A stretch of DNA of 64,000 nucleotides. Source: Candidatus Hydrogenedentes bacterium ADurb.Bin170. Lineage in GTDB: Bacteria > Hydrogenedentota > Hydrogenedentia > Hydrogenedentales > CAITNO01. Each line of letters starts with the position of its first letter. The first letter of the stretch is position 1. The stretch covers positions 1 to 64,000 of the forward strand of contig MWCY01000006.1 of NCBI GenBank assembly GCA_002070275.1, read 5' to 3'. The notes beneath the pieces were generated by a model, which did no database searches, was not told where the DNA came from, and saw nothing but the letters and a program-made list of their open reading frames with translations. Below are positions 19,942-28,535 of the stretch, one piece after another. The position numbers were made by a program, and so were the translations under genes.

Positions 19942-22135
19942 ACGGCTCCACTTCGTCCTGCGTATCGCAACCATGTTTCTGGTTTTAGCCGGATATCTTG
20001 CGCTGGCTTCGGTACGTCGGTACGGCCTGGCTTTCCTCTTTTTCCCCGCCGCTTTTCTGCCTGCCATGCCACTGGGTGAATGGCTTGAACGGAAGAGCAG
20101 CCGCTTTCGGCTTTTTCGGAAACTGGTTGCACTGGCATGGCTTCTCTTCATTCCCTTTTCCCTTCAGATCTACGGTCTTCTGGATGCCGTGATTTTTCTG
20201 GTCATTTTTATCCAGTTTTATCTGATTACAGGGGAGAAGAGCGCCCGAATTTATTATGAAATCTATCTGATGGCTTTTTTCCTGCTGCTGGGCGCTGTGG
20301 TGCAATCGCCCGAACCGTTGATTGCCATTGCTTTTTTTCTCTTTTCTGTAGCATCTGTCTGGGCATTTTCTCTTGTCAAGATGTATCACGATCAGATCAG
20401 TGCGCCGGTTTCACCGCTGGTGGAATTGTATAGGAAAGGTCGAAAAGCAGCGCGCCCGGAAAGAGGCGGTCTTCTGGACAGCGGTTTTCTGATCTCCATG
20501 ACGGCTTTGTCCGTTCTGTCTCTTGTCATTACCATCCTGTCCTTTCTTTTCACGCCTCGTGTAGAAGCGGGTTGGCTGGGCCGTCAGGATTTCCGCCCCG
20601 CTTTTACAGGTATTTCGGAAACGGTGCGCATTAAAGGCGCCACCTCCATCTATGAGGATCCCAGCGTTGTTATGCATGTGCAGCTGCCCGAAGAGGAAGA
20701 CAGGCAGACAGCACAGCGGGGTGGTATGTACTGGCGGATCACAACTCTGTCCCGCTTCCAGGAGGATGAGTGGTCACGCCGGGGTCTGCAGTCCAATTAT
20801 GAGCCGGGTGTCGAGGAAAGCATTTCCCGAAAGCGTATGTTCGCTCAGGCACTGGGGGGGCGGGAACTGGTGCGCGAACATATTGCGGATAGACCGCTGG
20901 TGCAGCAGGTCATTTTTATGGATGAAGTTCCGGAACAGGGGGTTCCTGTCTTTGATACTGTCATGTCGCTGACTGTGGAGGATCCAGGTTCCCGTGCACT
21001 GGTAGCCTGGGACGGCGGAGAGGATTTTACGGTTCATCTGCAGACAACAGGAAGCAGGCGGCTCCAGTACCGGGCAATATCCGAGCTCAAACTGCCGTCT
21101 CCGGATCAATTGCGGGCTTCCTCTCTGGATTACAGTTATATGGATTCCCGTGACTTCAACATGCTGACCTATCAGGATCTGCTCCCGGAAACGCTGGAAA
21201 AAGTCCGGGCAGTGACCGCATCCGCTTCAACCATGTACGACCGTATTCAGGCACTGAACCGCTGGCTCAGCGGCGAGGACTTTCTCTATTCGCTCACCTT
21301 GCCGCCCCTTCCGGAAAAGCATGGCATTGATGCTTTCATCCTTGAATTCCGGCGGGGTCATTGCGAATTGTATGCGACGGCTCTGGCGCTGATGGTTCGA
21401 TCTCTGGGCGTGCCTGCCCGTGTGGTTTCCGGCTACCGGGGCGGAGATTATTCCGCAGCAGACGATGCCTACCTGATTCGGGCGAGCATGTCTCATCTGT
21501 GGGTCGAAGTACTTTTCCCGGAGAGCGGCTGGGTGCGTTTTGATCCGTCTCCACGCTCAGATGATACGCTGGCTGTTTTCGGACGGATGCGTATGGCGTG
21601 GTCGCTCTATATGCTGCGTGCGAAAATGTTCTGGTTTCAGGACGTGGTGGGTTTTCAGGGCGGCGTCCGGCTGGATAATTTCCCCTGGCCCTGGAAGGGG
21701 CGCAGTCTCTTCAAAAAACCGGAGCCCCATCAGTCAGGTGCCGAGAAAACGCAGACAGCAAAAGAGACGAGAACCTATTTTCTTTTTAATCCCACCTATT
21801 ACGGAACGGCGCTGGTTATTGCATTTGCAGGCATATTTTTCATTCTGTACCAGAAGTGGAGGAACCGGGAAAAACTGTTCCTTACTTCCGATCAGCAACG
21901 GGCACGCCAGGCGTACCTCCTTTTTCTGCAGGAAAGCAGGCGTGCCGGATTCGAAACTGATAATGCCACACCGGATGAAGTGCTCGAACAGCTCCAGGGC
22001 CGGGATACCGTCGATTACAAAGCGGCGCTGCAGTTTGTCCGGAAATATGAAGCGGCACGCTTCGGCCGGCAGTCCTGCGAAAAATCATTTCGACACGGGG
22101 TCGCTGCAATTTTCCGGCGTGCCCCTTTGCGCTGA
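19934..22135 (+). CDS. TgpA-like membrane transglutaminase (DUF3488-transglutaminase-DUF4129)
   Basis: 733 residues. Several N-terminal membrane spans (residues 5-215) precede a large extracytoplasmic transglutaminase-like domain. The likely catalytic triad is visible: Cys in RRGHCELYATALA, His in ASMSHLWVEV and Asp in GWVRFDPSP. A membrane span near residue 620 and a C-terminal cytoplasmic region (DUF4129-like) follow. It is the third gene of the MoxR-DUF58-TgpA operon, a set associated with cell-envelope integrity; the physiological substrate is unknown. A 14-base perfect palindrome (22129-22142) covers its stop codon. Confidence 0.9.
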   Translation: MDKRLHFVLRIATMFLVLAGYLALASVRRYGLAFLFFPAAFLPAMPLGEWLERKSSRFRLFRKLVALAWLLFIPFSLQIYGLLDAVIFLVIFIQFYLITGEKSARIYYEIYLMAFFLLLGAVVQSPEPLIAIAFFLFSVASVWAFSLVKMYHDQISAPVSPLVELYRKGRKAARPERGGLLDSGFLISMTALSVLSLVITILSFLFTPRVEAGWLGRQDFRPAFTGISETVRIKGATSIYEDPSVVMHVQLPEEEDRQTAQRGGMYWRITTLSRFQEDEWSRRGLQSNYEPGVEESISRKRMFAQALGGRELVREHIADRPLVQQVIFMDEVPEQGVPVFDTVMSLTVEDPGSRALVAWDGGEDFTVHLQTTGSRRLQYRAISELKLPSPDQLRASSLDYSYMDSRDFNMLTYQDLLPETLEKVRAVTASASTMYDRIQALNRWLSGEDFLYSLTLPPLPEKHGIDAFILEFRRGHCELYATALALMVRSLGVPARVVSGYRGGDYSAADDAYLIRASMSHLWVEVLFPESGWVRFDPSPRSDDTLAVFGRMRMAWSLYMLRAKMFWFQDVVGFQGGVRLDNFPWPWKGRSLFKKPEPHQSGAEKTQTAKETRTYFLFNPTYYGTALVIAFAGIFFILYQKWRNREKLFLTSDQQRARQAYLLFLQESRRAGFETDNATPDEVLEQLQGRDTVDYKAALQFVRKYEAARFGRQSCEKSFRHGVAAIFRRAPLR

Positions 22136-22153
22136 TCAGCGCCTGCTCCGACC

Positions 22154-22474
22154 TTATTGCGGGCTTGCCACTTTCATCAGCACCAGTCCGGAAAGTATCA
22201 GGAGTGCCGCAAAGATCCGGAGAAAACCGGCTTCTTCGCCCAGCACGATAATCCCTATGACAAAAGTGCCCACGGCGCCGATGCCTGTCCAGATAACATA
22301 AGCGCTGCCCAGCGGCAGGCTTTTCATTGCCCACGACAGCAGTGCAAAACTGGCAATCATGGTTATGAGTGTTACCGCAATGGGACAGGGACGGGAAAAG
22401 CCCTCCGACAGCTTCATGTAATAGGCCCAGACGGCTTCCAGTATACCGGCGGCAGTCAGAAGTAACCAGGCCAT
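22154..22474 (-). CDS. SMR-family small multidrug/guanidinium exporter (SugE/Gdx-like)
   Basis: 106 residues with four membrane helices, the canonical SMR size. The essential membrane glutamate lies in AAGILEAVWAYYMK, and the loop SLPLGSAYVIWTGIGAVGT matches the SugE/Gdx subgroup that exports guanidinium in exchange for protons. ATG 22474 has AAGGAA seven bases upstream. I looked for the ACGR-loop hairpins of the guanidine-II riboswitch upstream and found none; a tRNA-Ser gene lies there instead. Confidence 0.88.
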   Translation of the reverse strand: MAWLLLTAAGILEAVWAYYMKLSEGFSRPCPIAVTLITMIASFALLSWAMKSLPLGSAYVIWTGIGAVGTFVIGIIVLGEEAGFLRIFAALLILSGLVLMKVASPQ

Positions 22475-22586
22475 AAGCAATTCCTTTTCAGCGACGAACT
22501 TTTCCGGAATGTTTTTGGGAAACGGGGGAGCGGCTTCAGACTGCCGGAGTAAGAGCCGGGAGATAGCGGAACAGGCAGCAGGAAAG

Positions 22587-22670
22587 TGGCGGAGGGTGAG
22601 GGACTCGAACCCTCAAGGCCGAAGCCGCCGGTTTTCAAGACCGGTGCATTACCAATTATGCTAACCCTCC
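22587..22670 (-). tRNA. tRNA-Ser (anticodon UGA)
   Basis: The acceptor stem GGAGGGT pairs with ACCCTCC, followed by discriminator G and encoded CCA. The anticodon stem CCGGT/ACCGG encloses CTTGAAA, giving anticodon TGA, which reads UCA. The variable arm is a short hairpin around TTCG, and the T-arm is GAGGG/CCCTC around TTCGAGT. The D-arm (GCAT/ATGC with an eight-base loop) is smaller than in most serine tRNAs. Confidence 0.9.
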
Positions 22671-22693
22671 TGCAAAGGCTCGATGAGGCGCTT

Positions 22694-22723
22694 ATTGTAC
22701 TTGCTTATGCCTGCTCATGTCCA
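22694..22723 (-). promoter_or_regulatory. Promoter for tRNA-Ser
   Basis: On the minus strand TGGACA (22723-22718), an 18-base spacer and TACAAT (22699-22694) precede the tRNA-Ser gene by about 24 bases. It may also serve the SMR gene downstream. Confidence 0.5.
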
Positions 22724-22777
22724 GCGGAAGGAAGGGTGCTGCGGTCGGAAGAGTGGAAATCATCCGTCGATTTCTGC

Positions 22778-22783
22778 TATACT
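22778..22783 (+). promoter_or_regulatory. -10 element for tRNA-Met
   Basis: TATACT lies 12 bases before tRNA-Met. No convincing -35 is seen 16-18 bases upstream. Confidence 0.35.
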
Positions 22784-22795
22784 TTACCCAGATGA

Positions 22796-22872
22796 GGCGG
22801 TGTAGCTCAGTTGGTTAGAGCAGTGGAATCATAATCCACGTGTCCGCGGTTCGAATCCGTGCACCGCTACCA
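22796..22872 (+). tRNA. tRNA-Met (anticodon CAU)
   Basis: 77 bases with encoded CCA. The D-arm (GCTC/GAGC), anticodon stem GTGGA/TCCAC with loop ATCATAA, and T-arm around TTCGAAT are well formed. The anticodon is CAT. The D-arm and acceptor fit elongator methionine; tRNA-Ile2 with a lysidine-modified CAU cannot be excluded. The first acceptor pair is a G-U. Confidence 0.88.
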
Positions 22873-22880
22873 GCAAATTC

Positions 22881-22915
22881 AACGGTGATCCGAACTATCG
22901 GGTCACCGTTTTTTT
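22881..22915 (+). terminator. Terminator after tRNA-Met
   Basis: AACGGTGATCC (22881-22891) pairs with GGGTCACCGTT (22900-22910) and is followed by a run of T. It overlaps the stop codon of the convergent kinase gene. Confidence 0.85.
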
Positions 22916-25190
22916 ATTCCTGTTTTTCTTCAGAGGCAGCCTGTTCCTGTTTTTCTTCCGATGCGGCACGCTCCTTCTTTTCGTCGGAGGCATTCCGCAC
23001 AAGCCGCAGTCCGTAGGTATCAAGTGCCATATCCGGCATTGCATAATGGCGGACAGCACTGGTACAGTTTTCTGCTGTCATGCTCCAGGAACCGCCACGC
23101 AGCACTTTGTGGGTGCCCGTAGCAGGGCCGACAGGATAGGCGGATGGTGCCACTTTGTAATAATCCGCATCGTACCAGTCCTGTACCCATTCCATCACAT
23201 TGCCGTTGGTATCGCAAAGTCCCCAGGTATTGCCTGTTTTCTTTCCCACTTCCTGCGACGATCCGGCGCTGTTGAAAGAAAACCAGCCGTAGTCTTTTAA
23301 CTTGTCCGAACTGGAGCCATAGAAGAAGGGGGCATTGGAACCGGCGCGGGTGGCATATTCCCATTCCGCCTCTGAAGGCAGTCGGAAACCGCCGCCTGGA
23401 ACACGGGCATTGAGTTTCTGAATAAACAGCTGGCAGTCATTCCATGTGACCGAGTCTACCGGATTCTGCTCGCTGTTGTTAAAACGGCTGGGGTTATTGC
23501 CCATGATGGCTTTCCATTGTGCCTGTGTAACTTCGTATTTGCCGATCCAGAAGGCCTTCGGAATCCAAATTTCCCGGGCAGGGCTGGTGTCACTGCTTTT
23601 GCTGCCTCCTTTTTTGGCGGGGCCGCGATATACATCATCGCCCATAAGGAACACGCCGGATGGCACCCAGATCATTTCAAGAGAAATACCGTTACCCAGA
23701 TCGATCACCTCATTCTGCACACGAACCAGGGGGCTGGCTTTTGGCGCATCCGCGATTTTTTCTTCTTCTTCTTTTGCTTTTTTCTTCTCCGCTGCAATTT
23801 CTGCCTGCTCAGCGGCTTTCTTTTCGTCTGCCGATTGCTGTTTACGGTCTGCTTCTTTTTGTTTTTTCAGTGCGACAAAGGTGCTTTGTGCCTCAAAAAA
23901 GAGTTGTACCGATTCCCGCCCGCTTTCCGCTTTCTCCGCCTTTTCAAAAAGTTCCATGGCATCGCGGTACTCTTTGTTTTTCAAGTCATCGCCCCAGGTT
24001 TTTTCCAGGTCGTCCCTGAATTTTGCCGCACTTGCCCGGGCCTCTTCGCGGCTCATGCCTCCCGAGCCCGGGCCTTTCTCTCCTGAAAAGAAGGATCTCC
24101 AGGTGAAAAAGGCGACGCCTGTCAGAAGGAGCACAAGAACAACCAGCCGAACCTGTTGGGAGAATAATTTTTTAACAGTCGATAAGGTGCTTAATTTCTT
24201 ATCTTTAGGCAGTTTGAATGTATTTTTAACCCGCTGATTCGGATCCAGACGGCCCTGAAAGTCCAGCAGCATTTCTTCGGCATTGGCATGACGGTTGCTT
24301 GGAGATTTGCGAAGCCCTTTCAGTACAACCCGTGCCAGTGAGGCAGGGATGGAAGGGTTGAAATCGCGCGGATCGGGCGGCGAAGTGTTCGCATGAGCAT
24401 GCAGTACTTCGGTGTAGGCGCCACTGAAGGGGAGCCGCAGTGTCAGCATTTCAAAGAGCATGACTGCAAAGCTGTACAGGTCTGTGGCAGGACCGAATTT
24501 TCCGAAGCGATCCGGCTCGATCTGCTCAGGCGCCATATAGGCGGGCGTGCCGACACCTCCTTCGCTGGTGAAGGTCAGCGCCGTAACGGCCGAGGTCAGA
24601 CTGATATCACGGCGGGTCTGGCCGATGCCGAAGTCGGTCAGTTTGACGTTGATCTGCCCCTCTTTGTTCTTATGGATAATCATATTGGCAGGTTTGATAT
24701 CCAGATGAAGTACGCCTTTGGTATGAGCGTACTCCAGAGCGGTGAGGCACTGTTCTACGATATCCTGAATGATTGAGGGCGACAGAATGATGCCGTCTTC
24801 CTTGTCGGCGGCCTGATCACTGAGTTTGTAATCCGATTCCACTCCGTGTGCTACGGCAGTGCGCGCCAGAATTTGCGACAGCGGCTCGCCTTCGGCGTAT
24901 TCCATCACTATCATGGGGGAGTTCTGGTAGACAAGCCGGTCGATGAGGGCAACGATATTCTGATGATTGCCCAGATGGGCCATCAGTTTGCACTCATTTT
25001 CCAGGCGTTTGTTTACCTCTTCGTGCTCGCCCCACTCGCCGCGGAGCACTTTAATGGCGACCTTACGCTTAAGCAGCGAGTCTTCGGCAAGATAGACGTG
25101 CCCCATAGCACCGGAGCCTAGCAGCGAAATGATCTGGTACCGGTTATTGATGGTTTGAGCGAGAAAGCGGGTTGTTAGTTGATCTTCCAT
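22914..25190 (-). CDS. Receptor-like Ser/Thr protein kinase with SUMF1-type C-terminal domain
   Basis: 758 residues. A Hanks-type kinase domain (residues 18-310) shows the glycine loop GSGAMG, Lys47, DFG (186-188) and GTPAYMAPEQ. The catalytic loop reads HLDIKPAN, with Leu163 where most kinases have Arg (HRD). A membrane span follows near residues 347-365, then a Lys/Glu-rich helical linker, then a SUMF1/formylglycine-generating-enzyme-like domain (about 493-738; MIWVPSGVFLMGDD, LPSEAEWEYATRAG, VLRGGSW). Only one of the two cysteines expected of active FGE is apparent (ENCTSA), so it probably binds a ligand outside the cytoplasm. The C-terminus carries three nine-residue ASEEKQEQA-type repeats. 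GGAAGG supports ATG 25190. Confidence 0.9.
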   Translation of the reverse strand: MEDQLTTRFLAQTINNRYQIISLLGSGAMGHVYLAEDSLLKRKVAIKVLRGEWGEHEEVNKRLENECKLMAHLGNHQNIVALIDRLVYQNSPMIVMEYAEGEPLSQILARTAVAHGVESDYKLSDQAADKEDGIILSPSIIQDIVEQCLTALEYAHTKGVLHLDIKPANMIIHKNKEGQINVKLTDFGIGQTRRDISLTSAVTALTFTSEGGVGTPAYMAPEQIEPDRFGKFGPATDLYSFAVMLFEMLTLRLPFSGAYTEVLHAHANTSPPDPRDFNPSIPASLARVVLKGLRKSPSNRHANAEEMLLDFQGRLDPNQRVKNTFKLPKDKKLSTLSTVKKLFSQQVRLVVLVLLLTGVAFFTWRSFFSGEKGPGSGGMSREEARASAAKFRDDLEKTWGDDLKNKEYRDAMELFEKAEKAESGRESVQLFFEAQSTFVALKKQKEADRKQQSADEKKAAEQAEIAAEKKKAKEEEEKIADAPKASPLVRVQNEVIDLGNGISLEMIWVPSGVFLMGDDVYRGPAKKGGSKSSDTSPAREIWIPKAFWIGKYEVTQAQWKAIMGNNPSRFNNSEQNPVDSVTWNDCQLFIQKLNARVPGGGFRLPSEAEWEYATRAGSNAPFFYGSSSDKLKDYGWFSFNSAGSSQEVGKKTGNTWGLCDTNGNVMEWVQDWYDADYYKVAPSAYPVGPATGTHKVLRGGSWSMTAENCTSAVRHYAMPDMALDTYGLRLVRNASDEKKERAASEEKQEQAASEEKQE

Positions 25191-25296
25191 AGGAGCCTTC
25201 CTGTGTTATTGGATAGCTTTAAAAGAAGAATAAAAAAACGGACTGCTATATGCGTTGGATTTCATTTTAACCTGCTTTAAAATGAACATTGTTTGC

Positions 25297-25305
25297 ATTA
25301 TAGCA
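25297..25305 (-). promoter_or_regulatory. Extended -10 promoter for the kinase gene
   Basis: On the minus strand TGC-TATAAT forms an extended -10 element about 100 bases above the kinase start. The -35 region is poor, as is common with extended -10 promoters. Confidence 0.45.
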
Positions 25306-25609
25306 TGAGGGACATGTCTCTTTGCATTTAAACACCCTTTATGAGAATGTTTTTTAGCACTGCGGTTTATTTTTGCCTGATTTGTTCCACGAATTTTCAG
25401 TAAAAAAAGAAAGTTTATTCCTGCGGAAAAGGATCTGTTCAGGTGAAGTCCGGCGCAGGCATCTGAAATAAAGCCGGAATGTATAACGTTTGGATTCATC
25501 AGAAAAACAGATGCCGATGCAGCTCCATCTTCAAGGAGTTAAACCATATTTCAACCTACGGGCAGATCCTTTGGAGGGTGCACTCTGCAAAAACAAAGCG
25601 TCGGGTCTT
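25306..25609. other. Intergenic region between the kinase and topA
   Basis: Nothing that I can support as a gene is visible here. The stretch holds a GCAGA/TCTGC hairpin (25562-25589) followed by an A/T stem (AAAAACAAA with TTTGTTTTT) that could act as a weak terminator. Two frames of 60-100 codons are unconvincing. The GC-rich part at 25425-25480 shows imperfect pairing but matches no riboswitch or known small RNA that I recognise. Confidence 0.35.
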
Positions 25610-25639
25610 TTGTTTTTTTGTTTAAAAATAAGGTATAGT
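25610..25639 (+). promoter_or_regulatory. Candidate promoter for topA
   Basis: TTGTTT (25610-25615), an 18-base spacer and TATAGT (25634-25639) lie about 145 bases before the topA start. A second TATAGT lies at 25683-25688 inside the leader repeat. Confidence 0.4.
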
Positions 25640-25649
25640 CCCAATCCTG

Positions 25650-25707
25650 CAGCGCTTTTCAGGCACAAAAATATAAAATAAGTATAGTAAAAGCACGGAA
25701 AGCGCTG
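25650..25707. repeat. Inverted repeat in the topA leader
   Basis: CAGCGCTTT (25650-25658) and AAAGCGCTG (25699-25707) are perfect nine-base inverted arms around a 40-base AT-rich loop. The element lies between the predicted topA promoter and the start codon and could form a hairpin in RNA or a cruciform in DNA. Confidence 0.45.
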
Positions 25708-25783
25708 TGCTTCACCTTATAGGAAGCAACGTCTCGTCCGCCGCTTCCCTTTTTTAACCCTTTAACGGACAGGTATATCAATC

Positions 25784-28507
25784 TTGAAGCTCGTGATAGT
25801 AGAGTCGCCTGCAAAAGCGACAACAATCCAGAAATTTCTCGGCAAGGATTACAAGGTGCTTGCCAGTTTTGGTCATGTCCGTGATTTGCCGAAATCAGCG
25901 AGTGAAATTCCCGTCGCACATAAAAGTAAGCCCTGGGCACGGCTAGGCGTAGACGTGGACGCGGACTTTCATGCCATTTATGTGGTGCAGCGTGATAGCG
26001 CCAAGCAGATCAATGAGCTGAAAAAGGCGGCAAAAGAAGCCGAAGAAATTATTCTGGCAACGGATGAAGACCGGGAGGGCGAGTCGATCAGCTGGCATTT
26101 GCTTGAGGTGCTGAAGCCCCGGGTACCGATCAAACGCATTGCTTTTCATGAAATCACCAAAAGCGCTATTGATGCCGCTATGCGTTCACCCCGCGACATT
26201 AACCAGCCTATGGTGCGGGCTCAGGAGACGCGGCGCATCCTTGACCGCCTATTCGGATACGAACTGTCTCCCGTGTTGTGGCGGAAAGTGGGGAGCAAAC
26301 TGAGTGCCGGGCGTGTGCAAAGTGTAGCACTGCGGCTGGTTGTGGAACGTGAAGAGGATCGCCGGCGTTTTGTGCGTGCAGGATACTGGGATGCGGAAGC
26401 GGTTCTGAATCGCGACGGCAAGCAGTTCAAAGCAACTCTGATCAGCCTGAACGGTTGCCGTATCGCCACAGGCAAAGATTTTGATGATGTTACGGGAGCG
26501 CTTCTTAAAAAAGGAAGCGGTGCTCCTGTGTGGCTGAAAGAGGAAGAGGCGCGTGCACTGGTGCCAACGCTGCAGAAAGCCGTTCCGTGGAAAGTGGCGT
26601 CTGTCGAGGAAAAGGAGAGCCAGCTCCATCCGTCACCGCCTTTTATTACTTCTTCGCTCCAGCAGGCAGCAAGCACTCAGCTGGGATTTTCTCCGCGCAA
26701 GACCATGCAGGTAGCGCAAAAGCTTTACGAAGGGGTGGATCTGGGCGACGGAAACCGTGAAGGTCTGATTACCTATATGCGTACGGACTCGGTCATTCTC
26801 AGCGAAAAAGCGCTGCAGGATGCCTCGGCGTATATTCATAAACACTTCGGCGAGGCCTATCACAAAAGACGGCAGTTTACAACAAAATCCAAAATGGCGC
26901 AGGAAGCTCACGAGGCGATCAGACCTACAGATGTTTTTAAAACACCTGCTTCCTTGAGCAGCAGACTTGGAAAAGATGAATTTCGTCTCTATCAGCTGAT
27001 TTGGAACCGCACCCTGGCCTCTCAGATGGCGGCTGCTCAGGTGATGCGCACGACCGTTGATATTGCAGCGGCTGCGCCCGGATCGGAAGCCCTGTTTCGG
27101 GCAACCGGTGCTGTAGTCGTTTTCCCCGGCTTTCTGGAAGTGATGAATGACAGGCAGCGCGAAAATGAGCTGCCGCCTCTGGCTGAAGGCATGAAAATCG
27201 GCGCCGACAGCAACAGCGACGTGCTTCTGGAATCACTGGAAGCATTACAGCATGAAACGCAGCCGCCCGCCCGCTATACAGAGGCATCTCTGGTGCGGCG
27301 GCTGGAAGAGGAAGGCATCGGGCGCCCTTCCACCTATGCGCCCACTGTCGCCGTGATCCAGCAGCGCGGTTATGTGTCACGGTGCGGTACAGCGCTGGCA
27401 CCCACCTACCTGGGTATCGCTGTGGTGATGCTTCTGCGCAAGTACTTTTCCACCTATGTGGATCTCGGTTTTACAGCGCAGATGGAAGACATTCTTGATG
27501 CAATTGCCGGTGGTGAAGAGGACTGGCTTGCCTTTCTGCGCCGCTTTTACCATGGAGAACCCGCCAGTAATACAGTCGGTTTAAAACCGGACATTGACGC
27601 CAAACTGGAAATGATTGAATATCCCGCCATACCGCTGGGTACAACCGAGGCGGGCGAGCCGGTTGTCGTGCGCCTGGGCAAGACAACGCCCTTCATACAG
27701 CGCGGTGCGGGCGGCGACGGAAACACCATCAGTCTTCCGGATCAGTTGTTTTATGATGAGCTCACTCTGGAAAAAGCGCTTGAACTTCTGGAGAACCAGG
27801 CGCAGCGGGATGAATCCCTGGGGATTTGTCCGGATACCGGGAAGCCGATTCTCCTGCTTGAAGGTCCCTTCGGACCCTATGTGCAGCTTGGTGAAGCAGA
27901 GAAAGGCACGAAGCCCAAGCGTACCGGCCTGCCTAAAGGAATGGCGCTTGAAAGCTGTGATCTGGAAAAAGCCCTTTATCTGCTCTCGTTGCCCCGGGAA
28001 TTAGGGCTTCATCCGGAAACGAAGAAGGCCATTGTGCTGGGTATCGGCAGATTCGGGCCTTATGTGGTGCATGACGGCGACTTCCGCAGTATCAAGGCGG
28101 ATGATTTCTTTTCAGTCACTTTTGAGACTGCTTTAGCACTTCTGCAGACACCCAAAGCCTCTGCAGCCGCCAAAAAACTGATCCGCACCTTTGAAAAACA
28201 GGCGGAAACAGATCCCGAGATCAGCCTTTATCAGGGACGTTATGGCCCCTATGTGACAGACGGCAGTGTGAACGCCTCTTTGCCTGCCGGTACGGATCTC
28301 GACGGCCTGACGCTGGAACAGGCGCTTGCCTTGATCGCCGTGGCAGCAGAGCGCAAGAAAAATGCGCCACCCAGAAAAGCGTCAGCGAAGAAACCGGCAG
28401 CCAAAAAAACTGCGGCGAAGAAAGCAGCTGTGAAGAAAGCTCCCGCTAAAAAAGCGGCGGCGAAGAAACCGGCGGTGAAGAAAGCCACAACGAAAAAAGA
28501 GCAGTGA
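25784..28507 (+). CDS. topA: DNA topoisomerase I with histone-H1-like tail
   Basis: 907 residues. This type IA enzyme relaxes negative supercoils. The Toprim motif is ATDEDREGE near residue 92 and the active-site tyrosine is in LITYMRTDSV (Tyr331). Instead of cysteine zinc ribbons, the C-terminus carries three topoisomerase C-terminal repeats (GPFGPYVQLG, GRFGPYVVHD, GRYGPYVTDG). It ends with about 50 residues made almost entirely of Lys, Ala and Pro (AAKK and PAKK units), which should bind DNA nonspecifically. The family start MKLVIVESPAKA begins at a TTG codon at 25784 with AGG ten bases upstream. thiD follows 28 bases later. Confidence 0.95.
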   Translation: MKLVIVESPAKATTIQKFLGKDYKVLASFGHVRDLPKSASEIPVAHKSKPWARLGVDVDADFHAIYVVQRDSAKQINELKKAAKEAEEIILATDEDREGESISWHLLEVLKPRVPIKRIAFHEITKSAIDAAMRSPRDINQPMVRAQETRRILDRLFGYELSPVLWRKVGSKLSAGRVQSVALRLVVEREEDRRRFVRAGYWDAEAVLNRDGKQFKATLISLNGCRIATGKDFDDVTGALLKKGSGAPVWLKEEEARALVPTLQKAVPWKVASVEEKESQLHPSPPFITSSLQQAASTQLGFSPRKTMQVAQKLYEGVDLGDGNREGLITYMRTDSVILSEKALQDASAYIHKHFGEAYHKRRQFTTKSKMAQEAHEAIRPTDVFKTPASLSSRLGKDEFRLYQLIWNRTLASQMAAAQVMRTTVDIAAAAPGSEALFRATGAVVVFPGFLEVMNDRQRENELPPLAEGMKIGADSNSDVLLESLEALQHETQPPARYTEASLVRRLEEEGIGRPSTYAPTVAVIQQRGYVSRCGTALAPTYLGIAVVMLLRKYFSTYVDLGFTAQMEDILDAIAGGEEDWLAFLRRFYHGEPASNTVGLKPDIDAKLEMIEYPAIPLGTTEAGEPVVVRLGKTTPFIQRGAGGDGNTISLPDQLFYDELTLEKALELLENQAQRDESLGICPDTGKPILLLEGPFGPYVQLGEAEKGTKPKRTGLPKGMALESCDLEKALYLLSLPRELGLHPETKKAIVLGIGRFGPYVVHDGDFRSIKADDFFSVTFETALALLQTPKASAAAKKLIRTFEKQAETDPEISLYQGRYGPYVTDGSVNASLPAGTDLDGLTLEQALALIAVAAERKKNAPPRKASAKKPAAKKTAAKKAAVKKAPAKKAAAKKPAVKKATTKKEQ

Positions 28508-28535
28508 AGGTCTGTCGCTGCGTCGGAGTTGAAGC

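Noticed and set aside
22475-22586. Guanidine riboswitch before the SugE/Gdx-like gene
   Set aside because: No ACGR-loop hairpin pair nor ykkC-type core is visible in the leader; the region runs directly into tRNA-Ser.
25206-25499. 97-codon reverse frame upstream of the kinase
   Set aside because: AT-rich, no ribosome site, would overlap the kinase promoter.
28508-28535. TPP riboswitch before thiD
   Set aside because: The gap is only 28 bases and no TPP aptamer consensus is seen nearby on either side.
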